Shown: in pieces, positions 59,943 to 64,000 of the stretch
How the letters are laid out: each line of letters opens with the position of its first letter
How positions within the stretch are numbered: position 1 is the stretch's first letter
NCBI GenBank assembly: GCA_947625475.1
Contig: CANQOL010000010.1
Coordinates: forward strand, 1-64,000
Direction of reading: 5' to 3'
Length of the DNA stretch: 64,000 bases
Source: an uncultured Acetatifactor sp.
Lineage (GTDB): Bacteria > Bacillota > Clostridia > Lachnospirales > Lachnospiraceae
Translations under genes and position numbers: made by a program
Notes under the pieces: model-generated
Database searches by the model: none
Seen by the model: the letters and a program-made list of their open reading frames with translations, nothing else
What the model was told of the DNA's origin: nothing

Positions 59943-60827
59943 ATGAAAGGTTTTTGGAAGAGAGCCGGATGGGCGGGCATGTGCCTGCTGGCCCTGCTGG
60001 CCGCCCTGGCGGTTCAGCTGGTAGGGAGTTTCCTTGTGATGCTGCCCGCAGGATTTCTGGTGGGAGTGGAAGCGGCCCGGGAGGGGATCCAGGATCCTGC
60101 CCTGGTGCAGGAGAAGATGGCGGAGGCGGTCTCAAAGGGCATGGGGCCGGCCCTGGTCCTGGCCCATCTGCTGATGCTGGCGGCATTTTTCCTGTGGTAT
60201 TACTTCGGCTGCGGCGGGCGCCGAAAAAGGCTGGAGCTGAAGGCGGCGGGGATCCGCAGGAGACCTGCGCCGGGGCAGGTGGGAGTGATCCTGCTGACGG
60301 CCCTGGGAACCTGCTTCCTCACCAACGGGGTGATGAGTCTGATTTATATGCTGGCTCCTTCCCTGCTGGCCTCCTATGAGGAACTGATGGAGTCGGTGGG
60401 CATTGGGGAGGGCCTGGCGGCCACCTTTGCGGCGGTGTGTATCGCCCCCTTCGGGGAGGAACTGCTCTTTCGGGGGACGGTGCTGTATTATGCGGAGAAG
60501 CTGACGGCAAGCGTGAAAAACCCCAGAATCGGCTTTTATGCGGCCAACGCGGTGCAGGCCCTTTGCTTTGGGATTTTTCACGGGAACCTGGTCCAGGGCA
60601 CCTACGCGTTCTTTATGGGGCTGGTGCTGGGGTACCTGCGCAAGAGATACGGCACCGTCTGGGCCTCCATCGCGGGACATTTCGTGATCAACGCCGCCTC
60701 TGTCTTTGTCTGGGGGACCCTGGGGCTTTTCCTGCCGGAATCCGTGCCGGTGTTTTTGATCATCTCCCTTGTCAGCCTGGCGGTAACCGCCGCAGGGCTG
60801 AAGCGGGGAGGAAGGATCCCGCTGTAG
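59943..60827 (+). CDS. CPBP family intramembrane glutamic protease
   Basis: The 294-residue protein has about eight hydrophobic segments. The catalytic motif EELLFRGTVLYY, the FGIFHGNLVQG histidine block and a late IAGHFVINA histidine are all present. It is not similar in detail to the other CPBP protein at 15211. It may protect against peptides or process exported proteins. The stop lies in a 39-bp tandem repeat that continues downstream. Confidence 0.88.
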   Translation: MKGFWKRAGWAGMCLLALLAALAVQLVGSFLVMLPAGFLVGVEAAREGIQDPALVQEKMAEAVSKGMGPALVLAHLLMLAAFFLWYYFGCGGRRKRLELKAAGIRRRPAPGQVGVILLTALGTCFLTNGVMSLIYMLAPSLLASYEELMESVGIGEGLAATFAAVCIAPFGEELLFRGTVLYYAEKLTASVKNPRIGFYAANAVQALCFGIFHGNLVQGTYAFFMGLVLGYLRKRYGTVWASIAGHFVINAASVFVWGTLGLFLPESVPVFLIISLVSLAVTAAGLKRGGRIPL

Positions 60828-60870
60828 GGGGGAGGCATCCGACTGGGAGGAAGGATCCCGCTGCAGGGGA
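60805..60870 (+). repeat. Two copies of a 39-bp unit at the CPBP gene end
   Basis: GGGAGGAAGGATCCCGCTG-AGGGG occurs at 60806-60830 and again at 60845-60869. The first copy contains the stop codon of the gene. Confidence 0.8.
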
Positions 60871-60927
60871 AAATGTCCGTCCCGGCGGCGGGGCGCGGCA
60901 GGTTTTTGAATGGAAAACATTGTGAAG

Positions 60928-60956
60928 TTGAAAAAATAGCCGCTTCGTGGTATGAT
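60928..60956 (+). promoter_or_regulatory. mecA promoter
   Basis: TTGAAA (60928-60933), 17-bp spacer, TATGAT (60951-60956). It implies a leader of about 155 nt before the mecA ATG. Confidence 0.7.
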
Positions 60957-61018
60957 AAGGATAAATCAGATGTGAGGGACTATTTCCGCAGGAATATCTG
61001 TGGAGCTTTCCATGGGAA

Positions 61019-61045
61019 GTGCGCCTGGCGGCGCACAAAACAGGG
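61019..61045 (+). repeat. GTGCGCC hairpin in the mecA leader
   Basis: GTGCGCC-TGGC-GGCGCAC followed by AAAACAGGG. The same hairpin-plus-AACAGG arrangement recurs twice before azlC (61908 and 61975), so these are related elements. Confidence 0.6.
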
Positions 61046-61119
61046 TGCCGTATCAGAAACCGATCGCGAAGATTTTGTGCCTGTCAGAGGGTCTGCCCGG
61101 CGGGGCTATGGTGGTGGCT

Positions 61120-61761
61120 ATGAAGATTGAACGGATCGATGAAAAGACAGTCAAATGCTTTATCTCCAACGAAGAGCTGGAGGAATACGACGTTACCTAC
61201 AAGGATTTTGTGATGCGCAGCGAGAAGGCCAAGGAGATGGTGGAGGACATCATCGGCCAGGCCGAGGAGGAGGTGGGCTACAAGCCCCCTCAGTTCGCTC
61301 TGGATCTCCAGATCATGCTCCTGCCCAGCCAGGGGATGATTCTCACCTTTTCCGAGAAGAGCCCGGAAGAGGTGAAGGGAGCAGGTCTTTTGATGGAATA
61401 TCTCAAGGAAGTCAGGAAGATCCTCAGCGGGGAGGACGTGGAAAAGGCCCCGCAGCTGCCCCAGGGGGAAAAGCAGCCGGACAGTGCGCTGTTTGGCTTT
61501 CGGCGGCTGGGGGATGTGTGTGAGTACACGAAAGCGCTGCCGAAGAACCTGCGGGTGGAGAGCAGCCTTTATGTCCAGGACGGGATATATTATCTGTACA
61601 TACAAAAGGGAAACGCCTCCTACAAGCGGTACAGCAGAGCCTGCATCCACGCGCTGGAATTTGGGGCGCTGTGCAGCGCGGACCCGGAGCAGACGGCCTA
61701 TCTGCTGGAGCACGGGGAGTGCCTGCTGGCCCAGCGGGCCCTGCAGAAGCTGCGATTTTAG
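61120..61761 (+). CDS. mecA: Adaptor protein MecA
   Basis: MecA delivers proteins to the ClpC(P) protease and, in Bacillus, controls competence. The 213-residue product has the N-terminal substrate-binding domain (MKIERIDEKTVKCFIS, YDVTYKDFVMRSEKAKEMVEDIIGQA), an acidic linker (about 120-140), and the C-terminal ClpC-binding domain (FRRLGDVCEYTKAL). Length is normal. The ATG at 61120 gives the family N-terminus but has a weak ribosome binding site (GGTGG); the frame is open far upstream. It has a promoter at 60928 and a strong terminator. Confidence 0.9.
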   Translation: MKIERIDEKTVKCFISNEELEEYDVTYKDFVMRSEKAKEMVEDIIGQAEEEVGYKPPQFALDLQIMLLPSQGMILTFSEKSPEEVKGAGLLMEYLKEVRKILSGEDVEKAPQLPQGEKQPDSALFGFRRLGDVCEYTKALPKNLRVESSLYVQDGIYYLYIQKGNASYKRYSRACIHALEFGALCSADPEQTAYLLEHGECLLAQRALQKLRF

Positions 61762-61787
61762 GGGAGAATGAGATTTTAACAGACGGG

Positions 61788-61821
61788 ATGCCTGTTCACA
61801 GAAAGTGGGCAGGCATTTTGT
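61788..61821 (+). terminator. mecA terminator
   Basis: A 12-bp stem (ATGCCTGTTCAC with GTGGGCAGGCAT, two G-T pairs, loop AGAAA) is followed by TTTTGTTG. Confidence 0.85.
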
Positions 61822-61843
61822 TGTGCAGCCCGGCCCATCCAAA

Positions 61844-61873
61844 TTGACAGAGGACTTTTATGCGTGATACAAT
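61844..61873 (+). promoter_or_regulatory. azlC promoter
   Basis: TTGACA (61844-61849), 18-bp spacer, TACAAT (61868-61873). The predicted start of transcription falls inside the first palindrome of the tandem repeat. Confidence 0.8.
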
Positions 61874-62000
61874 GTCGACAGTATAACTGTCGACCCTTGA
61901 ATGAAATGTGCGCCATGGGCGCACGGGAACAGGGAATCCTGTCGACAGTGTAACTGTCGACCTTTGAATGAAATGTGCGCCGGGGGCGCACGGGAACAGG
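61874..62000 (+). repeat. Tandem 67-bp repeat of palindromes in the azlC leader
   Basis: Two copies at a 67-bp period. Each holds GTCGACAGT-N-TAACTGTCGAC-type palindrome (arms GTCGACAGT and ACTGTCGAC, at 61874-61894 and 61941-61961), TTGAATGAAAT, and the hairpin GTGCGCC/GGCGCAC followed by GGGAACAGG. The two copies differ at about six positions. Confidence 0.9.
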
Positions 62001-62031
62001 ATCGGACAAAAAGGACGGAGCGGATGAGAGT

Positions 62032-62769
62032 ATGAGGCGGAAAAGGACGGAGCTGGCTGCGGCAGATGATCGGAGAGCGTTCGGGGAGGGGATGCGGGAC
62101 GGAGTTCCCATCGGGCTGGGATACCTGGCGGTGTCCTTCTCCCTGGGGATTGCGGCCCGCAGCGTGGGCATGACGCCCGGCCAGTCCTTCCTGGCCAGCC
62201 TGCTGTGCAATGCCTCGGCGGGAGAGTATGCGGGCTTTACCTCCATCGGAGCCCATGCGGCCTATTTGGAGATTGCCCTGGTGACTCTGGTGGCCAACGC
62301 CCGGTATCTGCTGATGAGCTGTGCCATGAGCCAGAGAATGAGGCCGGGGATTTCCCCGGTGCACCGGCTGTGCATGGCTTTTGATATCACAGATGAGCTC
62401 TTTGCCATCGCCATTTCCAGGCCTGGGTATCTGAATCCCTGGTATACCTACGGGGCGGTGCTCACGGCGGCTCCCTGCTGGGCGGTGGGCACGGCCCTGG
62501 GGACGATGGCGGGGAATCTTCTGCCCCTGCGCCTGGTCAGCGCGTTGGGGGTGGCCCTCTACGGCATGTTTTTGGCGGTGATCATTCCGCCGGCCCAAAA
62601 AGACCGGGTGGTGGCAGGTCTGGTGCCCCTCTGCTTTCTGCTGAGTTTTGGGGCGGCTGCGGCACCGGTGCTGCGGGAGCTCTCGGAGGGCACCCGCATC
62701 ATCCTTTTGACAGTGGCAGTCTCATCCGGGGCGGCCCTGCTCTTTCCCAGATCGGAGGAGGAAGCGTGA
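62032..62769 (+). CDS. azlC: AzlC-type branched-chain amino acid exporter, large subunit
   Basis: AzlC and AzlD together export branched-chain amino acids and analogues such as azaleucine. The 245-residue protein has the family start (FGEGMRDGVPIGLGYLAVSFSLGI) and about seven membrane segments, including ANARYLLMSCAMSQRM. The start ATG 62032 is preceded by a weak AAGGACGGAG site. The ~150-nt leader carries two large palindromes. azlD follows with an overlap of stop and start codons. Confidence 0.93.
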   Translation: MRRKRTELAAADDRRAFGEGMRDGVPIGLGYLAVSFSLGIAARSVGMTPGQSFLASLLCNASAGEYAGFTSIGAHAAYLEIALVTLVANARYLLMSCAMSQRMRPGISPVHRLCMAFDITDELFAIAISRPGYLNPWYTYGAVLTAAPCWAVGTALGTMAGNLLPLRLVSALGVALYGMFLAVIIPPAQKDRVVAGLVPLCFLLSFGAAAAPVLRELSEGTRIILLTVAVSSGAALLFPRSEEEA

Positions 62770-63077
62770 TGTCGGACAATATTTATGTGTATATCCTGAT
62801 TATGGCGGGGGTCTCCTATGCCATCCGGGTGCTGCCCCTGACCCTGATCCGCAGACAGATCCGCAGCCGGTTCCTTCGGTCCTTTCTCTATTATGTGCCC
62901 TATGTGACCCTGTCTGTGATGACCTTTCCGGCCATTTTGAAGGCCACCCAACATCCGGTCTCGGGACTTTTAGCCCTTGCGGCGGGGATTTTGGCCGCCT
63001 GGAAGGGCCTGGGACTTTTCCGGGTGGCGGTGATCTGCTGCGGGGTGGTGCTGGCGGCGGAGTTTCTTTTGGTGTGA
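62769..63077 (+). CDS. azlD: AzlD-type exporter small subunit
   Basis: The 102-residue protein has four membrane segments and the AzlD motif YAIRVLPLTLIRRQIRSRF, with YYVPYVTLSVMTFPAIL. Partner of AzlC. The ATG shares its A with the azlC stop codon (TGATG), so translation is coupled; a GTG at 62766 is also in frame. Confidence 0.93.
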   Translation: MSDNIYVYILIMAGVSYAIRVLPLTLIRRQIRSRFLRSFLYYVPYVTLSVMTFPAILKATQHPVSGLLALAAGILAAWKGLGLFRVAVICCGVVLAAEFLLV

Positions 63078-63090
63078 AGGAGGTGCGCGT

Positions 63091-63774
63091 TTGGGAGCGA
63101 GGATACTGGTGGCGGACGATGAGCGGGAGGTGGCGGATCTGCTGGAGCTGATCCTGGGGAGCGAGGGCTATGAGGTAGTCAAGTGCTTCGACGGGGAGAC
63201 GGCCCTCGCCTGCGTGAGGGAGCAGAGGGTGGATCTGGCGGTTCTGGACATTATGATGCCGGGCATGGATGGGCTCACGCTGTGCCGGAGGATCCGGGAG
63301 AACTATTTTTTCCCTATCATCATGCTCACCGCGCGCGTGCAGGATATGGACAAGATCTCCGGGCTCATGCAGGGGGCGGACGACTATATCACCAAGCCCT
63401 TCAATCCCATGGAGGTGGTGGCCCGGGTAAAGACCCAGCTGCGGCGCAGCACCCGTTACAATGCGGGCGGAGATACAGTCTGCGATATCCGGGGGCTTTA
63501 CATCAATTACACCACCCATGAGTGCCGGCTTTACGACAAACCCCTGGAGATGACGCCCCGGGAGTTTGAGATTCTGTGGTACCTGTGCAGGAACCGGGGC
63601 AGAGTGGTCAGCTCGGAGGAACTCTTCGAGGCCGTCTGGGGCGAGAAGTACCTGGACAGCAACAACACGGTGATGACCCATATCGGCAGGCTGCGGGAAA
63701 AGCTGAAGGAGACCTACCGGAATCCCAAATTTATCAAAACTGTCTGGGGCATCGGCTACATGGTGGAGTCGTGA
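63091..63774 (+). CDS. VanR/OmpR-type response regulator
   Basis: The 227-residue regulator has a receiver domain with phospho-acceptor D53 (AVLDIMMPG), acidic pair DD near 9-10, and the conserved Thr and Lys (MLTAR, TKPFNP). The C-terminal winged helix (KPLEMTPREFEILWYLCRN, KTVWGIGYMVE) is of the OmpR type and closest in style to VanR. It starts at TTG 63091 with AAGGAGG 8 nt upstream. It lies 13 nt after azlD and upstream of a sensor kinase gene, so it probably forms a two-component pair with that kinase. Confidence 0.92.
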   Translation: MGARILVADDEREVADLLELILGSEGYEVVKCFDGETALACVREQRVDLAVLDIMMPGMDGLTLCRRIRENYFFPIIMLTARVQDMDKISGLMQGADDYITKPFNPMEVVARVKTQLRRSTRYNAGGDTVCDIRGLYINYTTHECRLYDKPLEMTPREFEILWYLCRNRGRVVSSEELFEAVWGEKYLDSNNTVMTHIGRLREKLKETYRNPKFIKTVWGIGYMVES

Positions 63775-63886
63775 AGGATAGGCGGCCGGGCAGGGAGTGT
63801 ATCGGCAGCGGGCGGGGAAGTGAGAGGATGAGCGGCCGGGCAGGAAATGTACTGGCAGCGGGTGGAGGCGTGAGAGGATGAGCGGG
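63771..63886 (+). repeat. 50-bp repeat spanning the regulator end and kinase start
   Basis: Units begin at 63771, 63820 and 63870 with GTGA(GA)GGATGAGCGG-like sequence. Each full unit reads GGCCGGGCAGG...GGCAGCGGGTGGAGG. Both the second and third carry a ribosome site and an ATG, duplicating the start of the kinase gene. Confidence 0.8.
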
Positions 63887-64000
63887 AAAAAAGGAAGGGT
63901 AGGCCGGGAGTGCATTCGACGGATTGAGCGGAAGGTCTGGCGCAGCAGTCTGATCTATCTGGGACTGGTGACGGCGGCGCTCTTTTTAGGGTACACTTTG
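63878..64000 (+). CDS. Sensor histidine kinase, N-terminal part (runs off window)
   Basis: Only 41 codons are in the window: SGKKGRVGRECIRRIERKVW followed by the first membrane segment RSSLIYLGLVTAALFLGYTL. The gene order (VanR-type regulator just upstream) and the basic N-terminus plus membrane helix support a VanS-like sensor kinase. The start ATG 63878 has GTGGAGG 8 nt upstream, inside a 50-bp repeat. Confidence 0.65.
   Translation, partial: MSGKKGRVGRECIRRIERKVWRSSLIYLGLVTAALFLGYTL

Noticed and set aside
61874..62000. Short CRISPR or tandem riboswitch in the azlC leader
   Set aside because: Only two contiguous units without spacers. The sequence lacks the conserved cores of glycine, lysine, T-box or other riboswitches that I know.

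Overview
The window looks like chromosomal DNA of a GC-rich, low-GC-phylum (Bacillota/Clostridia) bacterium, most likely a Lachnospiraceae-type gut anaerobe. The grounds are the tilS-hpt-ftsH order, MecA adaptor, VanW, DUF3048 and DUF6020 proteins, a VanR-type regulator, strong AGGAGG-type ribosome binding sites, promoters of TTGACA-17-TATAAT form, and many ferredoxin/CopA/CsoR features of anaerobic Firmicutes. I cannot name a species. Most genes are very GC-rich at third codon positions, which creates many long antisense shadow frames. Several AT-rich patches stand out as acquired DNA.

Layout. 1-3.35 kb: XRE/GyrI-like regulator, then an AT-rich accessory patch (transposase remnant, gutted ABC exporter, FMN-split-barrel protein, HIT protein, P-loop kinase) bracketed by a 16-bp direct repeat. 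3.4-7.4 kb: tilS, hpt, ftsH. 7.4-8.2 kb: non-coding, with a terminator, two copies of a ~135-bp palindromic element in opposite orientation, and minisatellites. 8.3-12.3 kb: GH13 amylase and a DUF6020 membrane protein. 12.4-12.6 kb: tRNA-Tyr and tRNA-Leu. 12.7-15.1 kb: GH43 glycosidase converging on a 2-hydroxyacid dehydrogenase whose ribosome binding site lies in a long hairpin. 15.2-17.1 kb (minus): MerR with membrane tail, YbjQ, CPBP protease. 17.3-20.0 kb: DUF3048 lipoprotein and DUF3810 metalloprotease-like protein. 20.1-20.9 kb: three tRNAs and a possible type I toxin-antitoxin relic. 21.0-23.4 kb: large repeat-rich surface protein. 23.8-27.1 kb: CsoR/CopA copper island with a clear CsoR operator and a likely internal start for a free CopZ. 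27.3-32.0 kb: envelope polysaccharide-type membrane proteins and CapA. 32.1-41.5 kb: aldo-keto reductase, galK, DEDDh exonuclease, lipoprotein, small membrane ORF, VanW, truncated AIR-synthase-like gene, Lrp regulator, aminotransferase, trmL. 41.5-44.2 kb (minus): metallophosphoesterase and a cytoplasmic BMP/ParB-like protein. 44.3-49.7 kb: AT-richer accessory stretch with PIN remnant, BlaI/BlaR1 pair with three operators, Rpn nuclease, lipoprotein, and methyltransferase and Rpn remnants. 49.8-54.0 kb: Gld-type ABC exporter operon. 54.0-56.9 kb: mobilization-gene remnant, then TetR divergent from two alpha/beta hydrolases. 57.1-60.8 kb: GntR-ABC operon and CPBP protease. 61.1-64.0 kb: mecA, azlCD, VanR-like regulator and the start of its sensor kinase.

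Themes. The copper genes form a self-contained sense-and-export unit. Several regulators sit on visible operators (CsoR, MerR, BlaI, probable TetR). Minisatellites of 36-67 bp recur at gene ends and junctions and have been drawn into coding sequence in at least three proteins (VanW tail, AIR-synthase-like N-terminus, GldA-like tail). The best candidates for something new are the internal CopZ start, the SD-sequestering hairpin before the dehydrogenase, the ~135-bp palindromic repeat family, the tandem palindrome leader of azlC, and the 20.5-kb antisense RNA/small hydrophobic peptide pair. All calls come from reading the sequence; no database search was run.
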